This document shows positions 22,123-32,800 of a DNA stretch of 64,000 nucleotides, one piece after another. Location: the NCBI GenBank assembly GCA_936440205.1, contig OW387140.1, forward strand, positions 28,641,659 through 28,705,658. Reading direction: 5' to 3'. The first letter of the stretch is position 1, and each line of letters begins with the position of its first letter. The position numbers and the translations under genes were made by a program. Source of the stretch: Lepidonotus clava (taxonomy: Eukaryota; Annelida; Polychaeta; Phyllodocida; Polynoidae). Below the pieces are notes generated by a model that saw only the letters and a program-made list of their open reading frames with translations, was not told the DNA's origin and searched no databases.

Positions 22123-23502
22123 TCAAGAATGCATAACAACCTCAGGTTGATTTACAGGTCCGATTGCAAGCATGCTGTCATATTCATTAAAGAATACCAT
22201 TACTATACCATGATTCTTAGGTTCTTTTAAAGTTGCTATTACATTAATAGTACCATTTTCTGATAATTCAAATGAATTTGAATTTGGTAAACTTTTGCAT
22301 AAATCAAAACAATATAATGTGTTACCATTTTTAAATTCTTCAGGAGTTATACTTATAGGATCGTTCTCAAAAAGTCTACCTGTAGCATAAAGCATTGCCA
22401 TATAAGCTTCATAAAATTTATCAGCGTCAAAGTCACACTTCATTTCATAAAAAGGAGAAACATCTTCACCCTTTTGTATAACAATGTCTGTCAGTCCAAA
22501 ATTTTGAAAATAGAATGGATTATGTTTCAAATTTCCATCAAACCCACGTGCATCTATAAAACCAACTATAATTCTTTTTGGTAATTCATCGTTTGAAATC
22601 ATTCGATTTTCTTGAAGAATACTTTTGTTAGGAGCTTGAGTTGAATATTTTACCTCAACTCGCCGAAAAGGAAATTTCATAAAATTATCTGGCTTTCTAC
22701 TATTCTCTATTTCATCTAAAAATGTGTCTTCTAATGTCCACCTTTTTACTTGAAGAATTGCTTCTTCAATTTCAATTTTATATTTTGCATCTTCAATTTT
22801 GGCCATCAATGCAAAATCTGGATCATTTCGTATTAACCTTACTTTCATATCAATATCTCCAGGAAATTTCTTTTGCTGATTAAACAAATCATTGTGAATT
22901 TTACAAATTAACTGAAAACTTTTCCCATATTGAGTTTTTTCAAATCTCTTTTTAGCTCCCTGGTTATGCGCAGCATCAAAATTTGAAACTTCATTAAAAT
23001 CTTTTGTATCTTTATGATAACATGTCAAGTCACCCCAAGATTTTAAGACAGATTCTCTAAAAGATAAAAGATTTTCAATATATGCCTTATAGGGATAAAG
23101 GTTATTACTTGATGAAACCAATTTATTTCCTATATACAATTGAACTTCTTTGAACAAAGCTCCACTGAAATAATTTGCAGGAAACACCTTTGACAAATTT
23201 GGAATAGGACCAACTGCACCAGTTTGTTGATCCACAGCTGGTGCAGCAGGAGCAGTACCGTCAGAATTTAAAATTTTTATTTTTAATTGTAAAAAACTTC
23301 GAAATAAATCAATAAAATCAGCTTTATTTGACTTCAAGGCAAACTCAATTGGACCGCCTTGACTTAAAGAGCTTATAGGAAAAACTTTAGAATAAAAACT
23401 TTTACGTGCAGTTGTATCTGTTGGTGGAACATTATAATAATCAAAACTATCATCTACACAAACACAAGACTCATTAAACATAGACATTTTAATTAAACTC
23501 AA
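22123..23502 (-). CDS. Polinton major capsid protein (double jelly-roll)
   Basis: The 459-aa product resembles proteins often annotated F54H12.2-like, which were shown to be the double jelly-roll major capsid proteins of Polintons. Visible hallmarks are FKEVQLYIGNKLVSSSNNLY followed by PYKAYIENLLSF (residues ~135-170), a central FPFRRVEVKYSTQ segment and the motif NPFYFQNFGLTDIVI (~345-360). It stands between the protease and the small hydrophobic virion protein. The frame is uninterrupted. Confidence 0.9.
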   Translation of the reverse strand: MSLIKMSMFNESCVCVDDSFDYYNVPPTDTTARKSFYSKVFPISSLSQGGPIEFALKSNKADFIDLFRSFLQLKIKILNSDGTAPAAPAVDQQTGAVGPIPNLSKVFPANYFSGALFKEVQLYIGNKLVSSSNNLYPYKAYIENLLSFRESVLKSWGDLTCYHKDTKDFNEVSNFDAAHNQGAKKRFEKTQYGKSFQLICKIHNDLFNQQKKFPGDIDMKVRLIRNDPDFALMAKIEDAKYKIEIEEAILQVKRWTLEDTFLDEIENSRKPDNFMKFPFRRVEVKYSTQAPNKSILQENRMISNDELPKRIIVGFIDARGFDGNLKHNPFYFQNFGLTDIVIQKGEDVSPFYEMKCDFDADKFYEAYMAMLYATGRLFENDPISITPEEFKNGNTLYCFDLCKSLPNSNSFELSENGTINVIATLKEPKNHGIVMVFFNEYDSMLAIGPVNQPEVVMHS

Positions 23503-23595
23503 AATTTCAGCAAATTATAGGATCAAAAATAATTGATATAAACATAACATAACATAAGATAAAGTGTATCTCAGGCAGATTTCCTTGAATTATAT

Positions 23596-24108
23596 TTAAC
23601 TAAAAATATCTTTATTTCTATTTGATCTCTTATTTGTAGTATTTTTTCTTGTTTTCCTTCTTTTCTTAGGAACTTCATCATATTCCTTTCTCCTTTTTCT
23701 TCTATTTTCATACTCACCATCATCTGCATCATTAAATCTATTCTTAGCTTTAGATGCTAAATAATTAATAGAATCTGAACCTAATTGTTTAAACTGTTTA
23801 GTAGCCTCATCTTTAAATGCATCTTTAATACCTTTTCGATTCACAATAACATCTTTAACTATATTTTGACCACCCTTTATTGCACTTTTTAAAAAATGCT
23901 TTTTAGCAGATTCAAAAGCTGGTAACGCCATACCAGAAAGTCCCTTTAAAAGAGAGCCGAATATATTTCCAATGCCATAACCTCGTTGATGCTGAACTCC
24001 AATATATGGAGGAATAAATGTTGCATACCCTCCTTTCTGAGTCTTTGCATTATTTTTAAAGAAATTTCTATAATGCCCAACATAATCTTTTCCACAATAC
24101 TTTTGCAT
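23596..24108 (-). CDS. Small virion-type protein with amphipathic segment (adenovirus pVI-like class)
   Basis: The 170-aa product has GYGIGNIFGSLLKGLSGMAL (about 44-63), a Gly-rich amphipathic helix, then a basic tail with KKRRKTRKNTTNKRSNRNK. Polintons regularly carry such a gene beside the major capsid gene; comparison with the membrane-lytic adenovirus protein VI has been proposed in related elements. The function is inferred from position and composition only. Confidence 0.7.
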   Translation of the reverse strand: MQKYCGKDYVGHYRNFFKNNAKTQKGGYATFIPPYIGVQHQRGYGIGNIFGSLLKGLSGMALPAFESAKKHFLKSAIKGGQNIVKDVIVNRKGIKDAFKDEATKQFKQLGSDSINYLASKAKNRFNDADDGEYENRRKRRKEYDEVPKKRRKTRKNTTNKRSNRNKDIFS

Positions 24109-24223
24109 TCTTATTTCATAAACCTAACATAAATTTACTGAGATTTATTACTTAATGAAATTATTCATAATGGTCTGAAAGTGATAATCTTAAAGTAATT
24201 TCAAGTAGGTCAAGATTCACTTT

Positions 24224-25279
24224 CTAAGGCTTCCAAGATTCCCATTTTAAAGTTCGTTTAATTGGTCTACCAAATGATGATGTTCGTTCTGGACTTGGAA
24301 CTGAAACTTCCTCATCTACATTACTTGTAACATTAGTTACCTTTCTCTTTTTTTTCTTTTTTTCCTTTTTTCCTCCAGTTTCTTTGGATTTACGTTTAAC
24401 TAAATCTAATTTTGGAGTAACAAATTCTTCATCTGATGTAGGACTTGCTACTTTCTTATGAAATAATTCTTCCTTATCTGATTCAAAATCACTAACACCA
24501 AACTTAGGTGGTTTCTTCTCAACTATTTCTCCCACATGAACACCAGCTTTACCCTGATTTAAATTTTCATTTTTATCTTTCATTAAGTAAGGAGTATTAA
24601 GTGCATCAGAAATCCAAGCTCTATTACTTTCTTCGAAAGGATATTTACCTACTGAAACTGGAGAAGACTTTTTAGGAATACGTGGAAAATATTCTTCAAT
24701 TTTTTTAGTAGGTCTAGGTTTAGGTAATTCATCTTTTTTTTCTGGAAAACGCGAAAAGTATTCCATTATAGATGAAGCTTTCTTCGATCTTAACTTTATC
24801 CAAGATTTTGGAATATTTATATCCATTAAGAAATCCCACACTTTATCAGCTCCTACTGGTTGCGCTTTAAATTCTTTTGATTTAGAAAAATATTGCATTA
24901 ATTTAATAATATCTGAACCGTTAATTACTTCATCTCCTAATGTTAATTGTCCTTTTTCATCCCATGATGCAGATTTATTTTTCATTGCTTTTAAAATGCT
25001 ACCAACATTTGGCTTCTGTGATAAAGTTATTCTTTCTAAAATTTCCTCAATTGTTAATTCATTTTCATCAAAAATATTTGTATGCTTACTCCTCATAGTT
25101 TCATAATCTTGAGGAATATATGATGAAAAAGTAGGATAACTTTGTCTTTGAAACATACGTTCCTGCATTAATTCATTTTGTCTAGATAAAACATAATTAT
25201 CTTTCTTTGTTTTTTCATCAAAATTACAACTTTTAAACATTACATATGGTATAATAACACTTTCTTTAAAAGAAGCCAT
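24224..25279 (-). CDS. Polinton conserved protein of unknown function (PW/PX-type)
   Basis: The 351-aa product has a conserved middle part, NGSDIIKLMQYFSKS and then PVGADKVWDFLMDINIPKSW (residues ~119-160), a pattern I associate with a widespread uncharacterised Polinton family. The C-terminal half is charged and low in complexity (a KKEKKKKKRKV stretch) with Ser-Pro-rich segments. It lies between two small virion-type genes, which suggests a structural or core role. Confidence 0.65.
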   Translation of the reverse strand: MASFKESVIIPYVMFKSCNFDEKTKKDNYVLSRQNELMQERMFQRQSYPTFSSYIPQDYETMRSKHTNIFDENELTIEEILERITLSQKPNVGSILKAMKNKSASWDEKGQLTLGDEVINGSDIIKLMQYFSKSKEFKAQPVGADKVWDFLMDINIPKSWIKLRSKKASSIMEYFSRFPEKKDELPKPRPTKKIEEYFPRIPKKSSPVSVGKYPFEESNRAWISDALNTPYLMKDKNENLNQGKAGVHVGEIVEKKPPKFGVSDFESDKEELFHKKVASPTSDEEFVTPKLDLVKRKSKETGGKKEKKKKKRKVTNVTSNVDEEVSVPSPERTSSFGRPIKRTLKWESWKP

Positions 25280-25344
25280 CTGAGCTATTTATAATAATCT
25301 TGTAATACCAATATTATCCAGTTTAACCTTAAGTCAATTAATCA

Positions 25345-25812
25345 TTATGATAAAATTTTACCAATCTGCCCCACTTTACTAAGTAATCCACCTGCAACTG
25401 GCATAATAAATTTAGATAAAAGACCTAACACTGAAGGTAAGATAAATGGAAGAAAACCACCGTCTTGTTTTAAAGTATCTTTTCGCTTCTTCAAAGAAAG
25501 ATTTTTTCTTAGTAAATATCTCATAACCTCTTTAAACTTCTTTACTTTTTCAAACTGTGACTTAGTCAATTTAACGTTACCTCTCAAAACATTATGAATA
25601 CAATCACAAATTGAAAATATATCGTTAGCATCTGCTAAATCTAAAATTTGATTTCTTTTCTTTACACTATGGCCCGCACAACAAAGTAAAGTAAGGTAAT
25701 GTCTATGTACATAAGCACTGTTCTTACATTTACTTTGTCTCTGCTTTTTCTTTTGAGGTGATTTTTTCTTTTGCGGAGCCATCAACTTCTTTTGTGGTGC
25801 CATAATATCCAA
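25345..25812 (-). CDS. Small basic virion-type protein with hydrophobic C-terminus
   Basis: The 155-aa product opens with Lys/Gln-rich repeats (APQKKKSPQKKKQRQSK), continues with VLRGNVKLTKSQFEKVKKFK and ends with GGFLPFILPSVLGLLSKFI. A basic region, then 'LKGxVxLT', 'LSLKKRK' and a GGFLP hydrophobic tail are typical of a small protein found in most Polintons and likened to adenovirus core peptide pX. The role in DNA condensation is inference. Confidence 0.75.
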   Translation of the reverse strand: MDIMAPQKKLMAPQKKKSPQKKKQRQSKCKNSAYVHRHYLTLLCCAGHSVKKRNQILDLADANDIFSICDCIHNVLRGNVKLTKSQFEKVKKFKEVMRYLLRKNLSLKKRKDTLKQDGGFLPFILPSVLGLLSKFIMPVAGGLLSKVGQIGKILS

Positions 25813-25852
25813 ACAAATTACTTTTCAAAGATTAACCTTATCAATCTCAACA

Positions 25853-26515
25853 CTATTTAACTTGAGGAATAAAAACATGCTGCACTAAACCAAAAATATT
25901 TGCACGAAGCATTGCATTTTTAGGTGTCTTTTGATGGCCATCAATGAAAAGGTAACCATGAGGTTTATTCACAGCATGTTCAAATATATTAACAAAACTA
26001 CGCTGATTCTTTGGCATAAGCTTTCTAGCAAGAGAATAAGGAATTGTTTGATCAAGAGGCGAATTAAAAATACACAAATAAGTGGCATTTTTTGAAAAAT
26101 TCTTTCTTTCTTTTCCATCTTGAAATAAATTCTGTGTTATAAATACAATACTAACATTTTCATGATGCGATCGTTTTGTAAAAAATTCTGAAATCAATTT
26201 GTTATTACCACATTCGGCCATTAAATCATCAAACACAACAAGACCCTCTTTGCTAGAATCTACAAAATTATCAAAAGAATCAGGTAAACCCTGATGAAAT
26301 TGTACATTTTTCTCTAACAAATATTTATCATGCGGAAATGTTTCACCATAAAACCAATGAATATATTCAAAATCTTTATCTATTAACCTATCACTATTCT
26401 TAAGCAAATCAATCACAAAAGTAGTCTTTCCACAATTACTAGGACCAGCAATAATCATTGAAAACGGAGTTTTCAATCTTGCATCAAAAATATTAAAATG
26501 CTCTTCCGACGACAT
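25853..26515 (-). CDS. A32/FtsK-like DNA packaging ATPase
   Basis: The 220-aa ATPase has Walker A GPSNCGKT (24-31), Walker B GLVVFDDL (91-98) and the sensor-like SIVFITQNLF (about 123-132). It belongs to the HerA/FtsK superfamily A32 branch of Polintons and large DNA viruses, thought to pump genome DNA into capsids. It ends 2 bp before the integrase start on the same strand. Confidence 0.93.
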   Translation of the reverse strand: MSSEEHFNIFDARLKTPFSMIIAGPSNCGKTTFVIDLLKNSDRLIDKDFEYIHWFYGETFPHDKYLLEKNVQFHQGLPDSFDNFVDSSKEGLVVFDDLMAECGNNKLISEFFTKRSHHENVSIVFITQNLFQDGKERKNFSKNATYLCIFNSPLDQTIPYSLARKLMPKNQRSFVNIFEHAVNKPHGYLFIDGHQKTPKNAMLRANIFGLVQHVFIPQVK

Positions 26516-26517
26516 AA

Positions 26518-27483
26518 CTATGCCCCTACAACTTTAGCTATTTCCTGAATATAAGCTACACCTGTTAATATCTGATTATCTTTATCTTGCAAAACAAATG
26601 TAGCTGGTCTTGTATTAAGAATATAAGCTATTTGAAAAATTTCTTTTTTCCAATTTGATAAAAATCCTCTCTGAAATGCTTTTCGATATTTAGTTAGTCT
26701 CACTTTATCACCGACTTTTAAGCCTTGATATCTTTGTTTACTATATAAATAATCTTTATATTGTTTTTCCCATAATTCCTGCTCATTTCCTTGATTTACT
26801 TCAATTGGACTTACACCTAACGTTCTATGACAAGATCGATTATAACCATTAACAATATTTTGTAGAATATCAACGTATTTTCTTGTCTTCTTAGCTTTCA
26901 TATATCTAAACAGTCTATTTTTAAATGTCCTAATAAACCTCTCTACAATAGCACATTTTGGATCTTGAAAAGTTGAAAACTGTTGAATATTGTTCTTTTT
27001 TAAAAAATTGCTAAAAACCCCTTTAAACTCTGAACCAGAATCAGTTTGAATTAAACGAGGTTTAACCCCTGCTCTTTGCAATATTCTTTTAAAAGCAAAT
27101 AATGTTTCTGAAGACATTTTAGTTCTCATAGGTTCAACATAAGCAAACCTAGAAAAACAATCAATAGCAGCTAAAATATTAGTATAACCATCATTATCAT
27201 TTCTCAATTTAGGAATTACCATTAAATCTAATTGCCATTGATCATTTCTTCCACGTACAATTATTTTTCGTCTTTGAAAATTTTTCTGAACAGGTTTAAA
27301 TGAAGTATATGTCTCGGTATTTTGTAAAAATGTTTTAACATCTTTCAAAGTAATAGTTGGATTAATAGCTTTTGCAGATAAATATAATTTTCGAATAGAA
27401 GAAAATGAAGATGAATGTAAGGGATTGAAATATATAGATGCTAATAAATCCCTTTTATTCAAATAATCTTCCATTTTACTCAA
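26518..27483 (-). CDS. Retroviral-like integrase (Polinton INT)
   Basis: The 321-aa enzyme inserts the element and makes 6-bp target duplications. It has the DDE catalytic core of the rve family: Asp86 (WQLDLMVI), Asp148 (IQTDSGSEF) and Glu181 (AIVERFIRTFKN), with the D-D spacing 62 and the D-E spacing 32. The C-terminal part (KVGDKVRLTKYRKAFQRG) resembles the SH3/chromo-like domain seen in Polinton integrases. An N-terminal HHCC finger is not evident. It is adjacent to the ATPase. Confidence 0.94.
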   Translation of the reverse strand: MSKMEDYLNKRDLLASIYFNPLHSSSFSSIRKLYLSAKAINPTITLKDVKTFLQNTETYTSFKPVQKNFQRRKIIVRGRNDQWQLDLMVIPKLRNDNDGYTNILAAIDCFSRFAYVEPMRTKMSSETLFAFKRILQRAGVKPRLIQTDSGSEFKGVFSNFLKKNNIQQFSTFQDPKCAIVERFIRTFKNRLFRYMKAKKTRKYVDILQNIVNGYNRSCHRTLGVSPIEVNQGNEQELWEKQYKDYLYSKQRYQGLKVGDKVRLTKYRKAFQRGFLSNWKKEIFQIAYILNTRPATFVLQDKDNQILTGVAYIQEIAKVVGA

Positions 27484-27830
27484 TTAAAGCAATTATATTT
27501 CAAACTAAGTATTAAACAATCACAAGCAAAACTTAATTACTATTGCTCAAGCTAAGCTTAATATACTATTGCTCAAGCTAAGCTTAATATAAACAACAAT
27601 CACATGCTAAGCTTAAATACAATATATACAAAACTCACATTCTTTCACTGATTTTTTCAAATAGCTGGTAGGATGAAGCTGGCTATCCAAACATTTACAT
27701 CCCATTAAACACTATTTGAAACTCAGATCTAGAACATGATAGTAAATTAAAATATATAGTGCTCCGGGAGTCCGTAAGCACCTCAGCGCTTTCACGCTGA
27801 ATATAATATAATATTATAATATAATATGAT
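27484..27830. other. Intergenic stretch of the Polinton
   Basis: No gene is seen. It contains two or three copies of GCTCAAGCTAAGCTTAATAT near 27545-27590 and an AT-only stretch at 27800-27825. Confidence 0.7.
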
Positions 27831-28586
27831 TTATCCTGACTTTACTAAGTTAGGATTCATTGCTAAAGTCTCCCCCCCTTTAGTTTTAACAAAAAAAAGT
27901 GGAATACAACCATAAATTTGTGCCTGTCTTGTCAACCTCTGTTTTGGTGGAACTCTAGGCTTTCTCGGTGCACTCTTTGCTTTGTTTGGAGCCCTTCTCT
28001 TTGGAACTGGCTCATCATTTACATTATCTTTCTTCTTCTTATAAACTCTCTTCTTAATCTTTTTTGGAGCAACTTCATCCTCACTAACTATTTTCCTCTT
28101 TGTTTTCTTTGGAAGATTAATAACAAGATCCTCATCATCTTCACTCATATCTTTAGTCTTCTTAATCTTTTTTGGAGCAACTTCATCCTCACTAACTATT
28201 TTCCTCTTTGTTTTCTTTGGAAGATTAATAACAAGATCCTCATCATCATAATCATCTTCACTCATATCTTTAGTCTCCCTCTCCTTTTCTCTATCCTCAT
28301 CTATAAGCTCATCTTCACTCTCACTCTCTTCTAAATTTGTCATCCTCGCTGATGCAACTTTATCCTTCTCCTTCACATACTTATTTTGACATGAATTACA
28401 TCTTTTATCATCCAAAGTAAAATATTTTGGATGATCATATGGTAAATGACACCTAATACATTCCTTAAACATTCCTTCCTCACAGATCTCACAATATTTT
28501 TTACCGTCAACAAATGGACGATCATCGCCGCAATAATTACAATTTTGTAAAACCATAATGATATATAGCAAATAATATAATATCAT
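27831..28586 (-). CDS. Zinc-ribbon acidic/basic protein A of the Polinton
   Basis: The 251-aa product starts with two or three Cys pairs: CNYCGDDRPF, CEICEEGMFKECIRC and CNSC (C-x2-C pairs within residues ~15-70). An acidic stretch follows (ESESEDELIDEDREKERE), then two tandem copies of a ~40-residue unit containing KDMSEDD and DLVINLPKKTKRKIVSEDEV, then a basic tail and a conserved-looking end (YGCIPLFFVKTKGGETL). It shares its Cys block with the gene at 28687-29292. Function unknown; a nucleic-acid-binding or transcriptional role is plausible. Confidence 0.6.
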   Translation of the reverse strand: MILYYLLYIIMVLQNCNYCGDDRPFVDGKKYCEICEEGMFKECIRCHLPYDHPKYFTLDDKRCNSCQNKYVKEKDKVASARMTNLEESESEDELIDEDREKERETKDMSEDDYDDEDLVINLPKKTKRKIVSEDEVAPKKIKKTKDMSEDDEDLVINLPKKTKRKIVSEDEVAPKKIKKRVYKKKKDNVNDEPVPKRRAPNKAKSAPRKPRVPPKQRLTRQAQIYGCIPLFFVKTKGGETLAMNPNLVKSG

Positions 28587-28686
28587 ATAATAATACTTTA
28601 CCTTTGTAAGTTGAATATGCTTGATACTTTACCTAATGTTGAATATGCTTGATACTTCAGTCATACTAACCTAATCACAGAAACAT

Positions 28687-29292
28687 TTATTCATCATTTG
28701 CCATATCTTCCTGCCTTCTACGCCTAAGATCTATTAATCTTATATGTTCTAGCTCCTCAGGTGTAAACTCATCATCATCATCACTATCTCTCTCCATTAA
28801 AGCTATCTTACATAGTCGTTCTTTTTCTAATCGTTTCCATTTTGCTATGAACATATTACTGATTAATCGTTGTTCAGGTGTCATCTCCCAATCACTATCA
28901 CTATCACTAGTATTATCTTGCATATCCTTTTCAATCAAATCATTGCTCTTTAAAATACTAGAATTATCTGGCAAATCCTTTTCAGTCTTGACTGGATCAC
29001 TCCTTAAAATACTAACATCTTCAGATATTTCCTCATTATAATCCAAAAAACCCTCATCAACATTTGCAATCACTTCTTCCATTTCCTTATCATCACCATC
29101 ATCATCATCCAAAATAACAGTAGTAGTCACTTTAGCCTTGTCTTGCTGATAACATGAATCACATCTTTCATCATCCATATTAAAATTATACGCATAATCA
29201 TATACTAAACCACACTTAAAACATCTCACAGTCCTATATATTGACGATAAACTCTTATCTCTACAGGTCTCCATTATGTTAATATCATTCAC
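28687..29292 (-). CDS. Zinc-ribbon acidic protein B of the Polinton
   Basis: The 201-aa product carries VRCFKCGLVYDYAYNFNMDD followed by ERCDSC near its N-terminus, matching the C-x2-C, ~16 residues, C-x2-C block of the neighbour at 27831-28586 (there CIRCHLPYDHPKYFTLDDKR then CNSC). The rest is strongly acidic with Asp/Glu/Ser runs and ends in a charged helix (EELEHIRLIDLRRRRQED). The two genes are probably ancient duplicates. Function unknown. Confidence 0.6.
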   Translation of the reverse strand: MNDINIMETCRDKSLSSIYRTVRCFKCGLVYDYAYNFNMDDERCDSCYQQDKAKVTTTVILDDDDGDDKEMEEVIANVDEGFLDYNEEISEDVSILRSDPVKTEKDLPDNSSILKSNDLIEKDMQDNTSDSDSDWEMTPEQRLISNMFIAKWKRLEKERLCKIALMERDSDDDDEFTPEELEHIRLIDLRRRRQEDMANDE

Positions 29293-29373
29293 GCTTAAAC
29301 CTATCTTATCCTAACCTTGTTACAAATCTACCCTATCACAGCTACAAATCTACCCTATCACAAAGTTATTTCT

Positions 29374-29793
29374 CTAAGAACTCTCCTCCTCTTCCTCCTC
29401 TTCCTCATCAGCAGAAGACATATCCACTCTCGCAAGCTTAGTTGGTCTACTCTTACGTTGCTTCTTCTTCTTCCTCTTTTTCTTCTCAGATATATCCTCA
29501 TCATCACTACTTAATACAACACTAGAAGATTCTTCATCCTTTCTCCCCCTTATCTCTTCTTTTAACACAGCACGAACTTTCTTTATTTTCTTTTCTACCT
29601 GCTTTTTTAATCCGAACAATTCTTTAATTTCTTGTCTCGTAAATGACAAATTTTTAGTTTTATACAAATCATTAATATGTACATAAACCTCATCTTTAAA
29701 ATCTGTTATATCTAGTCGCTTCCTTCTCCCAAATGAAAAAACAAAATGCCTATTAGACTTTTCCCTTTCTTTATCCATTTTATCCACTAACAA
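29374..29793 (-). CDS. PC4/p15-like single-stranded DNA-binding protein (putative)
   Basis: The 139-aa product begins with a block HFVFSFGRRKRLDITDFKDE then VYVHINDLY, then LSFTRQEIKELFGLKKQVEK (residues ~17-72). The order (short strand with basic residues, 'DF+' turn, strand with aromatic end, then a helix after a 'lsLt..ew..L' phrase) resembles the PC4 transcriptional coactivator domain. The tail is basic, then ends in a run of Glu. A Met six residues in is an alternative start. The assignment rests on pattern only. Confidence 0.55.
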   Translation of the reverse strand: MLVDKMDKEREKSNRHFVFSFGRRKRLDITDFKDEVYVHINDLYKTKNLSFTRQEIKELFGLKKQVEKKIKKVRAVLKEEIRGRKDEESSSVVLSSDDEDISEKKKRKKKKQRKSRPTKLARVDMSSADEEEEEEEESS

Positions 29794-29859
29794 TTATAAT
29801 AACAATAAGTTACTATATTAGCAATAAGTATACTAATTAGTCCAAACACAAAGTAATAA

Positions 29860-32800
29860 TCAGTCCAAACACAAGTAATCACAGTCTAATTTTTCACTAA
29901 TATCATTATCATCTTCAATGTCCTTATATCTCCTTTTCCGAATTTTTATTTTATAATTACCATAAGCTAAAGTATCTATCCCATCAGAACACAACCACCT
30001 CTTATCTTCAAATGGAGACAAAGCTGATTTATGTTCCTTTACTGTATATACCTTTTGTTTAAAACTTTTTATTGTATGAAAAGTAACTGAAGTTCGTTTA
30101 CATTTAAATAAAACTTTTTTAAATTCAGAATGTAAAAAATCTTCAACGCAACTTCTTTTTATTCCTTTAACTCTCTTTATAACCTTACCACTATCCAACA
30201 ATATAGAATACATTTTAGGCCTTAAACCAACAAACTCAAGTATCTTTTTCCCTGCAGTTTCATCTTTAAATTTCCCTAAAACTTTAAAATTTTCCTTACT
30301 AAACAAAACATTATTTCTATCCAAATTTGAAAAATCAAAATTATTCCTTATTTCATAAAGAAGTGCATCGAAACGTTTATGAATAATCTTATACATCAAT
30401 GAATCTGTATCTGTATAAAGAAGTTGTAATGAACCTAAACCAAATGTTTTTAACATAACATTGTAATGAAAATTAAACATATGCATTTTTGACAAATCCA
30501 ATATAGTAAAACCTACATAAATCGGCTTATCTAACTTCAGTTCTGCTTTCCTATACTGGACACCTACAAATTTCGAATTAAATATATGTAATGATTGAAA
30601 AGTTGGTTTCTTTATTATATTTAAACATCTCTTTTGATTTGACGTTAAAACCATCTTAACCCTTCGTTTAACATTCTCCATACATTTGCCGAAAGTAGAA
30701 TTATTCATTAATTTGAAAAATTCTTTATCAAAATCAGATGTTGACTCCTTTCTTTTCTGATTATTAAATTCAATGTATGGCTTCATCCAGCAAGATTGTT
30801 TGAAAGATAAAATTCTATGAATTTTTTCAATTGTCAGTCCCAGCTGCAAGTATAACTTTAAATTTCTATAATGTAAAATATACCTCTTCTTTTGTGATAA
30901 CGTTGAAATTAACTTAACGGTACTTTTAGTATAATTAATATCAAACTCTTTTAAAACAGAAATTGCATAGGGCGAAAGCTGACTATAATCAATACTTATC
31001 TTCTCTGGCGCCAAAGGAAACATGTTATGTAAATCATGCAACTCTATTGGATAATTTAAAGTAACTTCTAATACATATCCTATTGGTGCTGAATCTTCTA
31101 TTTTCAAAACATCAAAACTACAATATTTCTTAGGATCTATCCAAGCAAAATCTTTAAAAGGTAAAGGTTGAACCATAGCATAACCATACAAATTATTAGC
31201 ATCAACATAAAGTATATGTTCCCCCTTGTTCTTAACTTTAGCAAACCTTTTCATAACATTTGTTATTCCACCTCGAATACCCTTTTCAAAAAATTCATAC
31301 ATGTCATATTCCGTTAATAAATCAAACTTAACTCCAGTAAACTTTAACATCGCGTCATAACTCAAAGATGGTGCTGTTAAATACTTCGCAGGGTCTAAAG
31401 AATAAAAATCCAAAGACTGCTCCCTAAATGATTCAAATACATCAGCTAATAGTAAAACATCTATCTTCAAATATTGTTTCAAATAATCCTTTATTGTCTT
31501 ACATTTTAAAATTTTAAACATTTCTAAAGCATGATAATAATCTTTTGATGTAATATGTTTATTTGTTAATGAATTAAAGAAAGCTTTACGTGAAGGTAAC
31601 TTACACTCGTCTAACTTTTTCCATGAGTCTATATAATCATAGCACATAACCCCTTTACGCATTACATAAGGTAAATATTTCTCATTTGGAAAATATTTCT
31701 TTGTTTCCTTTAAATCATTTACATCTTTTTTTACTAATAAATCTGCTAGATTAGAAAGAGAATTTGGTAAGAATTGAAATGAATCAATAAAGTAAAAACT
31801 ATCAAAAAACATTGTCAGAAACTTTTCTGAAGATTTTGGAATAACAGTAATATCATCTGCAATAAACTTATAAATATTCTGCACAACAAAATGTAAATCA
31901 TAATTCATACAATTATGCATAACGATTGGGATTTTAAACAAAGGGAATTTAAGTGCACTATATGTTAAATTACATGTATTACATGCGTAATTGACATCTC
32001 TTCCTTTCCCCTCTCTCCCTAAATGAGCATGATCTATTACTTTTTTCATCCCCTTCCTAAATTTAATGCCGCATAGATAACAGCATGTTTGCTGTGAAAG
32101 ATGCAAAATATCTGAAGGTGTTAAATTTAATGGTTTCCTATTTTTCTCAAATATGTATGAAATTTCTGCCCTCATTTGATAAATATATTCTATGAACTTT
32201 TTAATAACATTTGGTCCAACATAAATAAAAGGTGGTTTTGAATATTCAGAATATTTTGATAAAAGTATAGCTCCCACTGCATTAAGGTTATGCTCTGTTT
32301 TCAAAGTTGATTTACCTTTCTGTTTATTCAAAGCAACATTATATGTTTCAAAATCTGCATAAATAATAAAATGGTTTTTAATTTGTTTAGCATAATTCAC
32401 AAAACGAGCTCTTTCTCCCTGTAACGGCATATGATAAAGTTGACCAGTAAATACTTTACTTGTACAATCAGCATTTTCATGAAGATTAAATGATGTTTTG
32501 TTTGAAAATGAAATAAGACATTTTTTACAGAAATATCTTGATTTCTTCCAAAAAAATGGAGTAAGAAATGAACTAATATTCCTAATCAACATATAATGAT
32601 TATTATATAAAAGTAAATTAACATGCTTCTTATGATTACTTTTTTCAAAATTCACTGAAATATACATAGGAAAAGGAACATACGTAAGAGATACAAAATG
32701 TATACCAAAAACGTTTATAGTTATACCATTTTTCTTTTCAAATCTTGGTATTTCACTTAATTTTGTTGGAAATGAAAGACCAGATAAATCTAAAGTAGAA

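Noticed and set aside
27918-28334. 138-codon + strand frame within the Polinton
   Set aside because: It is a shadow of the Lys/Glu-rich gene on the other strand, giving a Leu/Phe-rich artefact.
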